Assembly: GCA_012184525.1 (NCBI GenBank)
Contig: WOFQ01000084.1
Coordinates: 1 to 64,000 of the forward strand
DNA length: 64,000 nt
Direction of reading: 5' to 3'
DNA from: Xenoacremonium recifei
Taxonomy: Eukaryota > Ascomycota > Sordariomycetes > Hypocreales > Nectriaceae
Part shown: one piece after another, positions 33,002-43,857 of the stretch
How the letters are laid out: each line of letters starts with the position of its first letter
Position numbering within the stretch: position 1 is the first letter of the stretch
The notes under the pieces: generated by a model
What the model was told of the DNA's origin: nothing
Database searches by the model: none
The model's input: only the letters and a program-made list of their open reading frames with translations
Translations under genes and position numbers: made by a program

Positions 33002-34393
33002 TTGTGAGGAGGATTGGCTTATCTATGGCTGGACCAAACAGCGGACATGCAATTCTCAGCTCTCCGCAGCTACGGCACACGTTTCGACACCCATTTCCCC
33101 CTTTCCAATGGAACGCGAGCCTCCCCGTTCCGTGGGCTCGGGCCGCATCACTAGTTTTGAGTGATTGCCGCCCAAAGGACCGCTATATCCGCCAGTGGAC
33201 GTGTCGCTAATTCCAATTCCTTGAGGGGCGTCACAGGTGTTGCGGGGTTAACTTTAAGAGGAAAGTATCGTCAGTCTCCCCAGACCGGTTGTCTGACGAT
33301 GAATCCTTCACTGCAGGGCTCCCGCCTTGCCTTTGCAAACCCAAACGCAATTAGATGTTCCCGAACACTGTTAATACCAAGTCTAACTCTGGAGGGACAA
33401 GAGACGACTGAAGTGCCGAATCTTAGCATAGTTTGGTAGAAATTTGAGGATGCTAAGGGATGGCGACCGCTGGGAAGGATTGCTGATCGGCACCGCTAGA
33501 GGGAAGCTGAAGAGGCCTGTAAAATGCCTCAGTTGCAGAGTACGGAGCACTCCACAGGCCAAATGTCCAGGTTGCCAGGGTCACTGCGCTCGCTTCCAGC
33601 TGTCGAATTGCACGGGCCTTTGGGATTCCCAAGCTCGATGAGATTCGCGAGACACGGAAATTCCCCGACGATATGTATGTATGTATGTATGTATGTACGC
33701 AGACCTTGTTGGTTTCGCTTTATTACCCTTCATTCGCCTCAATGGTTCAGCTAGTTTATATCGACTCTGCCTCCATAACTTTAGCACAAGTTATATCGAG
33801 CTCCAGGGCTTCTTCTCACTATACGCAATACGCCGCGTCCTCATTCTCGAGGTGTGGGCTCCAGAACTCCTGTTACATTCGCCTATTACTAGTTGATCCT
33901 TGGCGAGAGAGGAGGGCACGGAACATCGTCCGCACCAATCGCGGAGGGCTAATCCCAGCCCCGTCAAGCAAAATCTCCATCACCGAGGCAGAGCACATCC
34001 GAACATGCGCCACATACAGTTGTTCATCTGCATGGAACGGTTCTTGTGCCGCAAATCCGGGTTTGCGGCGACCGTGGGCAGGGCCCGCAGCACAATGAGA
34101 GCTTTGAGAGCCTCATAACCGAAGTCCAACCTGGTCGATCTTCAGGGGCTTTGGGCAACGAAACCGACAAGACCTGGTACATGCATGGAGTATTCCCCAT
34201 CAGAGATCGGCAAGAAACACAACCGCGAGGAAGCCGTAGGAAGGATGCTAATAAATGGCATGCGTATTCAAGACCTCTTCTCTTGTTACTGGCCTCCTTG
34301 TGCCCATTCCTTCCTTGTGTTTTACAAACGGCAACCTTTCTTTTCGTCTTTCTTAGCCGGACCAAAAAAAATGCAACTTCGAGGACAGCCAAC
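33002..34393. other. Intergenic region with an ATGT microsatellite
   Basis: About 1.4 kb between divergent P450 (minus) and rhodopsin-like gene (plus). Short overlapping frames show no family likeness. It holds the (ATGT)6 repeat at 33673-33696. Confidence 0.5.
33673..33696 (+). repeat. (ATGT)6 microsatellite
   Basis: Six perfect tandem copies of ATGT, directly preceded by AT. Simple-sequence repeat; open frames running through it are artefacts of the repeat. Confidence 0.95.
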
Positions 34394-35806
34394 ATGAAAG
34401 ACCTACGCCCCCTTTCCTACGGCGTGATCTCCACGCTCTTCATACTGGGCTCTGTGACGATCCTGATGCGAGTATACGTGCGAGGCTTTGCGATGAGGGC
34501 TTTTGGCTGGGATGATTGGATGATGACTGCGATGTTTGTACGTACACTATTACGGCTCAAACACATCCTTCTGGCCATAGAGGCGGACCTCGCTGACCTT
34601 TCGCAGTTGTTCAACTCCATTCAGCAAGGAATCCTCTACTTCTTTCTGCACTACGGTGCCGGTTTGTGAGTGGTTTCCCAACCTCGAGCTGTCAAAGAGT
34701 CATCCCCAGTCACCCCCAGAACCCCGTTCCTGACATTGAATTCGAAGGCATTTGACACAGGTAGTGACGGACCACCCAGAATGGACGGCCTTGCTCCTTA
34801 AGGTATGTAAAAGTCGTAGTCCCCTGTTTTGCTGTCCTATTCGATGTCTTTAGTGGCTGACCCGGCTCTGGCAGGGACTTTTGGCCGAGGAGTTTTGGTA
34901 CATCTGGATGCAATTTTCGATCAAGATGTGCTTTCTTCTATTCTACTTTCGGCTGTCGAGCACAAGGAGGTTCAGGATAGCCCTTTGGTCAGTCATTGGG
35001 TTCCACGTTACTACGACACTGGTCATCTGGCTTCTGTATGGTCTGCAATGTAAACCATTAGCAGCCTTCTACGAACCAGCCAAGTATCCCACTGTCAAGT
35101 GCCTTGACACGAATGTGTAGGTGTTTACGAATAAGTCTCAGATGATTACTTGGCTAAAAATGTTTCTAGCACATATTTCGTCCCATATACTCTGGTATGT
35201 TGTCCCCATACAAAGATCGGTTTTACACTTTTCGTCACTTTGAATTGCGAGACCTTTTATGTAAAAATGATCGTGCTGACTGGAAAACGTTAGAATATGA
35301 CCACGGATCTCCTTATCCTCGTTCTTCCTCTTCCCATCATCTGGAGTCTTCAAATGAAGCTCGGTCGTCGTCTCGGAATTCTCGCCGTCATCACTACAGG
35401 AGGTTCAGCAGTCCTCACGAGTGGCCTACGAGCCATCATCCTTTTCGAATTCGGAAGTTCGCCAGACTTTACCTGGTCGTTGGGCAAGATGGTCATTATA
35501 TCCAATGTTGAGATGCAAGTTGGCATCATTGCCGCCAACATGCCGGCCCTGAAAGCGTTCTACAGCTGTTGGCGAAACAATCGACTCGGACCCGGACAAG
35601 GCATGGAGGGATCTACGAGTGGTGCTCAACAGGTTTCCAAAGCCTCACAGAGCGATATGGAGCTCCAGGGCGGTATGTCAGGCTCTCGGACGACTAACCG
35701 GAGCAAGACACCTGGTCTCACGGTCTTGGGCACATCGGAGAGCGAAGAGAAGCTATTCCAGAGTCAAAAACACATCTTTGTCAAGATACCAGAGAATGGG
35801 TCGTAG
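34394..35806 (+). CDS. Rhodopsin-domain (PTH11-like) fungal integral membrane protein
   Basis: Predicted 345-aa plasma-membrane protein with seven helices of the fungal rhodopsin-domain family. Exons 34394-34537, 34607-34665, 34748-34802, 34875-35116, 35170-35194 and 35294-35806; all phases fit, and the third exon must start at the AAG acceptor 34747 to keep the HYGAGLH motif intact. Seen: FGWDDWMM, HYGAGLH, HPEWTALLLKGLLAEEFWYIW, CLDTNVTYF, TDLLILVLPLPIIWSLQM and the AANMPALKAF end of the last helix, then a Ser/Thr-rich cytosolic tail. Family members are putative GPCR-like sensors; ligand unknown. Exon 5 codes for only eight residues. Confidence 0.85.
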
Positions 35807-35981
35807 CGCTTGAGATGAGTTGTTGATTCTTGTCGCTTTGTTGTTGCGGCTCATTTGGAGGTGGCGAACCAATAGAATCAGGTTCTGGCTGATGTTGGAG
35901 TGAACCTGTGATGGAGACGGTAGGTCTTTATCGTCAACTTTCATGTCCTTCATTAGACACATGTGTATTGAACAAAGCTTC

Positions 35982-38006
35982 CTAAGCCAATGGGGTGTGG
36001 TGCAACATATCCACCATGTACCATCGAAACACTTTCGATACGACTCTGACATTTCGTGATGTGTCCTCATCCTCCGGAGCCCTCATCTCCATTTGGTCTA
36101 CTTCCCAGAGCTCTGTCAATTCCAGGCTTCTCCAAGAGACTCCCTGGCCACTGGTCACAATCGCACGAATAATATCTCGATGAGGCTTCTCACCCCCAGA
36201 GCCCTTGAAGTTACGGAGTTGATCAGGTATAGAAATTTCGAAGGCAAATGAACTTTCACCGCCCGCTGGCACCTTCTCATGGAATCCCTCTGCTGGCCAA
36301 AGTTGCTGAATGCCGAATCCTGGAGTCATGTTCAGGACCGTGAGGTACAAGTCACTGTTGCCAGTGTTCTCAAAGCTGAACTCAAGATGCGGCTCATCAT
36401 CCTCTTCGTCAACTTCCTCCAGATTTGCTTGGAAAGGCAGCTTGCCTTGAGAACCTTTTTTGGGGAGATCCAATATTTGCCCGAAGCGTGCGAGGTGCGC
36501 TAGACTGACGCCAGCCCGATCAGCGAGACGTTGTCGAGATGAACCCTTCAAGTCCACGCATCGTAGGGCATCGTTGTACCCAACAAGGGTTTCAGGTGCA
36601 TAGATTTTGATGACGTCTTCCCCAGTCGCAATTATTCTAAAAGTCTCGGGTCCTGGAGAGGATTGTTGGTTGTATTCTGTTACCTCGATACTCGAGGAGA
36701 TTAGGTCGCAGAGCCGCTCATACACGCCCGTGATAAATTCCTTTCCGAAAGATTTCTCTATGTGGATTTGCAGAGCGTTTTCTCCCATGCTCCATCGCGA
36801 TGGCACGACCTCCAGAGATTTCTGGGACGTTGGCAATAGCCCCGGCGTCAAGCTTGCTCGGGAGTCTCTTGCACCAACACTATCGACAGTAAAGACAGTG
36901 TCATTGGACGGAGGGAAGGGTCGAAGTTCGGTGCCAATTTCCATGCCATGGATTCTGCCGATTGGGACAACGAGCGTTTCGCCATCGACTTTTGCTACCT
37001 GTGGAGCAGTATGGAAAGGCTCAAAGCTTCCGAAGAAGACCAGTTTATCTCGACCATAAACTTCCGGATCTTGGCGATTAGCCCTGAGTTTGAGACCAAG
37101 GCTATCGCATATCAGTCGATACGTTGACGAGACCTCCCTAGGATTGAAGCGCTGGAAGTACTGAACCAGCTCGTAGGTGAATGCACCTTGAGAGCCGCCG
37201 TTCACTTCAACCTCTTGAGCTTGCTGTTGCACCGTACAGGCTGCCATGAGTGTAAAGCCTTCGGGATTAAGACCCCAAGTTGTGTCCAGCTTGGCATTCC
37301 TGCTGGCGGGCTCGACTAGGTCATCGCCCGAATCTGAGACCTCATCGTTGGGACTGCCGACGACTTCACCCATGTCTTCGGGAGTTCGAGTGGGACGAGC
37401 AGACCGCCAAGAGCCTCCTGAATGGCAACTGTCGAGAATTGCAACGACTTGGACCCCTTTGTCGTTCAATCGCTTGAGCCATTGATTGAGCTGCCATCCA
37501 CGCACGGCAGGTTGGTTGCAGCCGTAGTCATAGCAGAGAAGAGACGGATCCGTCGACCGATCACTAGGCGACGCTGCTATCCTCGGTAAAGTTGCGCCAT
37601 GGCCTGAGTAGTGGAAGAAGAATAAATCGCCCTTCTTTGCCTCCTTGATTACAGCCTGAAATTCTCTCCGTATGTTGACATAGTTCGGCCATAGCTCTTC
37701 AGGCTCGAGAGGCCTTGAAGCGCCGTCAGGCGAGGGCGTAGACGTCAGAACTCTTGGGTTGTCGAGTTGAAATTGGTCTCTCAAAAGCTTCTTCATAGCA
37801 TTGACATCGTTCACGCAACCTCCCAGTGTCCTAATCCTGACCGGCGTGCCATCGGTGGTCTTTCTGGTGTCATCGTTCTTGTAGTAATTGATGCCCACGA
37901 GAAGGGCGAATCGGCGCTGGCTCTCCATCTCGTCGTTGCTGAGGGGAATGTCCTTCACGTCGTGAGGAGCTAGAAACTTGCTATACAGAGTAGAGGGCCT
38001 GTGCAC
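35982..38006 (-). CDS. Caspase-like cysteine protease (peptidase C14, metacaspase-related) with C-terminal beta-sandwich
   Basis: Predicted 674-aa single-exon protein. Seen: p20-like caspase fold with FALLVGINYY near residue 33, catalytic His136 in YSGHGA and catalytic Cys194 in LDSCHSGGSW; the fold ends around residue 310 (DKLVFFGSF). The remaining 360 residues include an acidic linker (EEVDEEDDEP) and a region NSDLYLTVLNMTPGFGIQQLWP typical of the DUF4384-like domain attached to fungal C14 proteins. No prion-forming or NLR domain is fused. The upstream region is shared with a divergent gene for a gasdermin-like protein (start 38633), an arrangement known from fungal cell-death pairs of protease and pore former. 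Convergent with the rhodopsin-like gene. Substrate specificity cannot be read. Confidence 0.88.
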   Translation of the reverse strand: MHRPSTLYSKFLAPHDVKDIPLSNDEMESQRRFALLVGINYYKNDDTRKTTDGTPVRIRTLGGCVNDVNAMKKLLRDQFQLDNPRVLTSTPSPDGASRPLEPEELWPNYVNIRREFQAVIKEAKKGDLFFFHYSGHGATLPRIAASPSDRSTDPSLLCYDYGCNQPAVRGWQLNQWLKRLNDKGVQVVAILDSCHSGGSWRSARPTRTPEDMGEVVGSPNDEVSDSGDDLVEPASRNAKLDTTWGLNPEGFTLMAACTVQQQAQEVEVNGGSQGAFTYELVQYFQRFNPREVSSTYRLICDSLGLKLRANRQDPEVYGRDKLVFFGSFEPFHTAPQVAKVDGETLVVPIGRIHGMEIGTELRPFPPSNDTVFTVDSVGARDSRASLTPGLLPTSQKSLEVVPSRWSMGENALQIHIEKSFGKEFITGVYERLCDLISSSIEVTEYNQQSSPGPETFRIIATGEDVIKIYAPETLVGYNDALRCVDLKGSSRQRLADRAGVSLAHLARFGQILDLPKKGSQGKLPFQANLEEVDEEDDEPHLEFSFENTGNSDLYLTVLNMTPGFGIQQLWPAEGFHEKVPAGGESSFAFEISIPDQLRNFKGSGGEKPHRDIIRAIVTSGQGVSWRSLELTELWEVDQMEMRAPEDEDTSRNVRVVSKVFRWYMVDMLHHTPLA

Positions 38007-38632
38007 TCTTTACCAAAGTCCCATCCGCGCCACCTTCTTGCTGCTTCAGGTGACCTGAATGGGTTAGTTAGTGACTGAGAAATTATTCAGCGTGGTGCGT
38101 CAGCAGAGTCCCTTTCATCAGGTTTCGAGCCCTGCAACAGGCTGAAAAGGATCCGAGCTAACACCTTCGGGCGGCTCGCTCGACGGGTCCTGCCTCTGCC
38201 TTGGCTGTGGATTTATCTACGAAGTTTCTGAACACAATACGGAGTACGAGAGCTATTAATACTTCGGAATGAGTTCTTGAAGGAATCTCGGACAAGGGCA
38301 GATTAGCAATGAAGAAAGGTGTCAATCCCGCGAAGCTTATCCCCTCGACCCAGAGCATCAGGCTCTTATTCTGGTAATATTAAGGCCTCGCTTCAGCAAC
38401 GTTGATGCCTGAACGTTAGCGCTGACCAAAGCCTCCAGCCCCTGTTAAGTAGTTCCTCCCGCAACGCCAAGGTCTACAGCGGTCCGTCCCTCTTATGGCA
38501 TCGCAGTAAACATCGCTACATGCCCCACACTCGTCGCCGTGAGTCGATTCCCCTCAACTGATGCTCTTTAGCTTCGTGTTAATAGAAGCAATCCAAATTC
38601 ATCCTTCAAGTTCATCCTTAAAGAAGATCACC
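38007..38632. promoter_or_regulatory. Divergent promoter of the caspase-like and gasdermin-like genes
   Basis: About 625 bases between two divergent starts with no other supported gene; suggests co-expression of the pair. Contains the decamer TACGGAGTAC at 38238-38247, also found exactly at 42054-42063. Confidence 0.5.
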
Positions 38633-39564
38633 ATGCCGAATGTTTCTCGTCTCGATAGAGTCTTTGCCAGGCTCTTAATGAACCACCCGTATGGCTGGGC
38701 TCTATACAAGAAAGTCACAGCTAAAGACCTGCGTCCTGGGATTTGCGGTTATTTCGACAAGGACGGCGATTGGCACACTCTAGTCGATCTTTCCGGTACC
38801 AGAGGAGATGTCGCCAAGTCGGGACTCAATGCTCCAGATGATCCTATTGGAAGGACGGGCCAAGAGCCGGAGAAGTTGACATGGGGCCCGAAAATCTCGA
38901 CATCTGTTGTCTCGCGAGAGGTGGGCGGTGAAGTTGGAGCTACGTAAGTTGACTCACCTAAACGCTTTTACAGTCTAGCTGAAACCTTTGCAGAGTAGCG
39001 GCGGCGCCTGTTGAGGCTTCAGTCAAACTCTCTTTCAAATGCGAGAGCGATGAAGGTGCCGTCCTGGCAACTGAAAGCCCCGTGCTAAAGCACCAAATAG
39101 AGGACGAATCAGCAGCTGTGCAGTGGGTAGAAGATAACACTGCCGATATTATGAAGAAACACAAAACAATCATTGAGAGACACGGAATCTGGGTCGTAAC
39201 CAAGACATACACGTCCACTCGTTGTGCGGTTGCGGTTATGTCGTCAAAATCCTCTGCGGTAGAGATCGGCGTCTCAGCAAAGGTTCCTGGTATTGTGACC
39301 TTGACACCGTCCAGCAAATGGTCAACCAGTACCGGAGACACAGCTTTCGAGGTTCATGAGGACGAGCAGGGGGTAGTTACCTTCATCAGTGGGATATACT
39401 TTTCTAAACGACTGCTCGGGAAAACCTTGAAGCAAGCGTATGATCAGGAGGATCAGAAGAACAAGATTTTCCGTGGCGATGGCGAGGAGGTAAATCCAGA
39501 GGAGGAAGGCGTCGATGAAGAAGAAGAGTTTGAGGTGCAGCTCTTCAATTGCTTAGATGACTGA
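38633..39564 (+). CDS. Candidate fungal gasdermin-like pore-forming protein
   Basis: Predicted 293-aa protein. Exons 38633-38943 and 38994-39564; 50-bp intron with GTAAGT donor. Seen: no signal peptide; an N-terminal motif LRPGICGYFDKDGDW (residues 33-47); an amphipathic, alternating stretch around 105-130 (VKLSFKCESDEGAVLATES) suited to a membrane hairpin; HGIWVVTKTYTSTRC at 167-181 and VEIGVSAKVPGIVTL after it; and a strongly acidic C-terminal tail of about 45 residues (EEVNPEEEGVDEEEE). Order of elements and length match fungal gasdermin-like proteins (HET-Q1/RCD-1 group), which are held inactive by a short C-terminal tail until a neighbouring protease cuts it. The head-to-head caspase-like gene supports this. 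Family assignment is by pattern only, without a profile search. Confidence 0.5.
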
Positions 39565-39741
39565 ATATCAAGGAGGTTAATTTCGCGTCTGATCTTTGAC
39601 AGTAGAGCGAGAAGGCCAGACGAAAGAACATGACAGCGCGATATGAATAGGTAAAGATGTTCTGAATTAAGTATCTTTGGCTCTCCTTATCTCCTCGCCA
39701 ACGGATGTCCATCTTATTCCGCGTTCAGATTATGAACTAAT

Positions 39742-41026
39742 CTACTCATTTACACTGAAGGAGTATCTAGCTTGCAGAACATATGGATCATCCCCAGGGC
39801 CGAAGATCTGCTTCCGATCTCTGAACCACTCGGGGTTGTTGATGCCATCGATGTAGTCCTCAACCTCCATCACCAAGCATCCATACTGAGGAATAGTACG
39901 GGGGAACTCGGCATCTCCATGCAAACCTTGAGTCGTCTTGAGAGGCATTGAACCGTTCATGCTGTTGCAAGAATACACTTGGAAGGCGTCCTGGTCGGTG
40001 AAGACGTCAACCTGAATGCCAGACCATGGGGAAGAAAGCTGTGCCACAGGACCCTCGGTTCGCCAGTCATAGGGACCAAGTTGCTCGCGGTTGACACTGT
40101 AGCATGTATCTGGGGAAGGACAACAATATCAGTAATGCCCGCAGATGTAGTGACTTGTGTTACTTACCGTATCCTGTGCAGTTAAACCCGCAATTGCCCT
40201 TCAAAGCGGGATCGTTGAAATCAGCCCCAACTTGCTTCGGCTTGCTCCAGAAATCATTGACTGAGCCTTGTGTGTTTGGTAGTATGTCACCGGTAGGAAT
40301 CAAAATGTTGTCTGTCGCCACTCGCTGTCCGCTATATGGCAGATACAGCGTGTGGTTGAAGATCTTGTTTGTTTCGTTGTTTGCGAAGCCGTCCAGGTTC
40401 CAGTACGTGTGACTGCTGAGCATTATAGGGGTCTTCTCAGTTGTGGCCATCGCAACCATTTTCAGGTGCCAGTCCATGCCTTCCAGGGTGTACGTGATGT
40501 ACGCAACAACCTCTCCGGGGAATCCTTCCTTTCCAGCTGGGTCTACCAAGGAGAAGGTGATGGAGGAATTAGTATGAGCGACGACGGTAAAGTTTCGCCA
40601 GTCCCATCCGTCTGGTCCACCATGAAGCGTGTCGGCGCCCTTCGGGGCCTCCGGAGTGGGATTCTCGTTGGGGAGAACATGATAAGTCTTGCCATCAATA
40701 GTGAAGGTACTGTTCTTGATGCGGTTTGCATATCGACCTGGGACGCCGCCAAAGTGAGGGTGCACCGTGTCAATGCTATAAAAGCTGGCGTTGTCGAAGC
40801 CTCCCACAAGATCCCGTGCGATGCCGTACTTGTCATTGACGATCATGTTTGAGATTGAGGCGCCGTAGGGAATGAACGCGGCCTTGATGCCGTCGCCGTA
40901 GACCCAGTATTTGCCATTCTCATCAGGGCCAATGACATCGCTACCCGGAGTGGATGCCGAAGCAACCCATGGCAGAGCAGCAATGGCAAGGCCGAGAAGG
41001 CATCTCCGAAGAGAGAACATTATCAA
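39742..41026 (-). CDS. Secreted aldose 1-epimerase (mutarotase family)
   Basis: Predicted 408-aa extracellular enzyme interconverting alpha and beta anomers of aldohexoses. Exons 41026-40168 and 40109-39742; 58-bp intron, GTAAGT donor. Seen: signal peptide (FSLRRCLLGLAIAALPWVASA), the FGGVPGRYANRI block, DTLHGGPDGWDWR, the catalytic His in SSHTYWNLDG and the acid in VMEVEDYIDG; several N-glycosylation sites (NSS, NNT-like). Length is typical of the secreted fungal group, which is longer than the cytosolic GalM type. It shares no obvious functional link with the neighbouring cell-death pair. Confidence 0.92.
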
Positions 41027-42355
41027 TGACCTAATACAAGGGCTTTAGAGTGAGCAATTGATGATGATGAGTTCCCGAGCGCATCGGGAAACAAATCACC
41101 AGTAACTGGGGAGCTATAATGCCTTATAAGCTGCCCCGCAGACTCGAGGGACATTGCACTACTACAGAACGAACACCTCATGATCGAATCCTACCACCAG
41201 GATGAGAACCTGCTCGGCCCTATTCAGAGGCTCCGAATTATCCGTCCCAGGGCATGTCATTGGCTCGACAATCTACACCGTTGGTTAACAAGTTCCTCTA
41301 TGCCAAAGAGTCGCGGGATTCTGCAGATCCGGAAAAACACCTTCCAAAACCAACACTGTCACTATAAGCGCTGTATGAAGACTGGTCCGCTTAACAGCCG
41401 ATGATGTCAGGTGGAACTTAGGGCCGGGGTAGGTTCGCGGGGAGCAAAGCGCTTGCGGGGTAAATACTACGCCGCGGGCGAGGCAACTCAAAGAGGCATA
41501 AAGAAACATTCGTTTCTGGGGAATAATGATTGACAATAATCGGGAGGCTGGGGTTCTCCAGAGTCAGCCACGGCGTATGTGCGATCCAGAGTCCGGGTTG
41601 TCTTGGTCATGCGGAGGCGACTTTCCGGGGCTCTCCTCGGAGTCCGCCTCTTCCAGACGCAGTTGAAAATGCAATTTTAATTCTCTAAGCCTAAAATAAC
41701 CTTGTTCCGGGCGCTTAATATTTTCCCCTCTATTTGCTCGCGACGAAACTTAGCAGCGACTCTATAATAATTTCTTCAACCAAGTGTCTCAGAGAACACA
41801 ACTCGTCGGTCACCACCCTGCCCTACCACCGAGCTGAAGCCGATATATGCGAGCATGGGTGTCCAATATGGATTTTCGAATCACCTCTACCCGAATGTGC
41901 ACCACCAAACCATATAAAAGACTAAGGAGTGTGGTCCGCATTGGCGGAGATGTTCCGATATTTTCAAGCCTAAATTGTGTTCTTCCAATCGTGCAACTCT
42001 CACATGTCGCGAGTACTCGATGTCTCAACACATCACGGCACCATTTCCCTCAGTACGGAGTACAATCTCGGGCATTCGCTCGGAAACTCTCAGGAAAGTC
42101 ACCTCTCCTTCGATTTTGAGTCTCGTAAATCTGCAATACGATGTTGTGGCTGCTTATGCTACTTCATCGCGTTGGCTCACATTCTTACAATCGAGAACGA
42201 TTGCAATATTCAGATACCGAGGATGACTTTAAGCCAGGTTGAAGGACGGACCAATATCTTGCCGAGAATCTAGCCACTGACTACCTCATTGTAACCCCTC
42301 ATCTGCACAATACAACTCGGACTTCTTTCTTTCCACGTCAATCCAAATCTCAAAC
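41027..42355. other. Intergenic region, no gene seen
   Basis: About 1.3 kb upstream of the epimerase (minus) and the broken SDR (plus). Short frames only. Contains TACGGAGTAC at 42054-42063. Confidence 0.5.
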
Positions 42356-43232
42356 ATGTCTGAAATGTCCTTTGACATAGAAAATATGCCGTTCGCATAC
42401 AAGGCAGTCCTGGTCACGGGAGCTACGTCCGGATCGGCTGTGCCCTGGCCCATCGTGTGATTTCCGACGGCATCTTCGTCATTGCCGCAGGTAATTGCGA
42501 GGATCGTCTGAATGAGCTAGTAGCCGAGCATGGAGAAGAAAAGGTTGCCATACAGCCATTTGATGTCTCAGATATTGATGCCTTGCCATCGTGGGTTGAG
42601 AGGTAACCATATTTTTGCTTTCTACATACCAAAACTTATTGCTAATGCTTGACTACTTCGACAGACTCACGAAGAATTATCCTCGACTTTCAAGCATCAT
42701 TCTGAATGCCAGATCTCAGGAAACAATCGACTTCACTCATCCTGAGTCCATTTCACTCGGATTCGTTACATCTGAGCTCATTACCAACTATTTGTCTCTT
42801 GTTCACACGATTATCCTGTTTCTGCCACATCTTATCTCTCTGGGCAGGGCAACTCCGGATTTTTCGGCAACGTTTATCGTACTGGTCTCTTCCGATCTTA
42901 CGACTGCGACCGCCCCATGACATGCAGACTATTGCCCGACTAAATCGGCTCTCCATTCGTTGGCACGGACACTGCGATCTTAACTTTCGGGCCTTTTCAG
43001 CCCCGAGACAGGGCATATCTGCGTCATTGAGATTATACCGCCTGCTGTACAAACGAGGTTACACAGCCAACAATCCAGTCTTTTGGGCCCTGGAGAAGAT
43101 GCTATTGGGGTTCCCTTGGATGGGTTCAGCGACCAGACTTGGGCCTCGTTGAAGACTGAGCAAGACTATTATCTTGATGAAATCATGACAGAACTGACGG
43201 CCAAAAAGTCTGAACGGGACGAAAGCAAATAG
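42356..43232 (+). pseudogene. Broken short-chain dehydrogenase/reductase gene
   Basis: Relic of an NAD(P)-dependent SDR. From the ATG at 42356 the frame reads AVLVTGATSG and then shifts at about 42431-42433: one missing base would restore IGCALAHRVISDGIF. A normal intron follows (42603-42664, GTAACC donor). Exon 2 keeps SSIILNA, VLVSSDL and the catalytic YCPTK, but carries an in-frame TGA at 42918-42920 and TAA at 42981-42983. Downstream the frame is still open and family-like to a natural stop at 43230-43232. Both stops are one C-to-T change away from sense codons. The damage is light, so loss is recent, or the assembly has errors here. Confidence 0.8.
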
Positions 43233-43416
43233 GCTTGAGGTAGTAAGGCACTTGAAAACAATCTTTAGTCGAGAAAGGAACAGTAATCTACGTTGACTTG
43301 TGGGCCAGAACGGAGACGGCCAGCTTGAATTACTGGGATAAGGGCAATCAACGAAAGATCCAAACCAGGGACGGCATCAGTATTCAAATCCCCAGAAGAA
43401 TAATGCATTTTGATTA

Positions 43417-43857
43417 TCATATCTTTGAAATGATGGGCCTCTGATTCACTTTACACTCGTGAGTGAATCGGTACATAATCCTATCGAAGCAGCCCTCCGG
43501 AAACACGTAAAGCCATTTCAGCTCTTCTCCTTCACGACAGAAAACACCGTGCTCAGCGTTCCCAGGTATCCAAATCACCATTCCCTTTGTCACCTCACGT
43601 CTCTTTCCATTTACCTCAATCTCCCCTATGCCCGACAAGATGTAGTAGATTTCTGCTTCGTTGTGACGGTGTAGGGCTAGTGATCCAGCACTTGGGCATA
43701 CAGCCACACCTGAACTCAAAGCATTTGAGGCTGCATTTGGGTTTGAAAAGAGGGTGTGCCAGGTTGTGTTGCCACGAGAAGAGTCAGGGAAAGAGGACGG
43801 GGCAGAGTTCAGTTGAGTTGTGTCAATGAAGATCGGCTGTTCCTTGGTAGTAGCCAT
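43417..43857 (-). CDS. Small cupin-domain protein
   Basis: Predicted 146-aa single-domain cupin. Seen: LALHRHNEAEIYYILSGIGEIEVNG (cupin motif 1, with the metal-binding HxH and Glu) and MVIWIPGNAEHGVFCREGEE (motif 2 with its His). The frame is open to 43950, but the ATG at 43857 gives the compact domain. Such proteins are metal-dependent isomerases, lyases or dioxygenases, or sugar-binding; the reaction is not deducible. It is convergent with the broken SDR gene. Confidence 0.82.
   Translation of the reverse strand: MATTKEQPIFIDTTQLNSAPSSFPDSSRGNTTWHTLFSNPNAASNALSSGVAVCPSAGSLALHRHNEAEIYYILSGIGEIEVNGKRREVTKGMVIWIPGNAEHGVFCREGEELKWLYVFPEGCFDRIMYRFTHECKVNQRPIISKI

Noticed and set aside
33673..34098. 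141-aa frame beginning with Met-Tyr-Val-Cys repeats
   Set aside because: Artefact of the (ATGT)6 microsatellite.
36607..37059. 150-aa plus-strand open frame
   Set aside because: Antisense shadow of the caspase-like protease gene.
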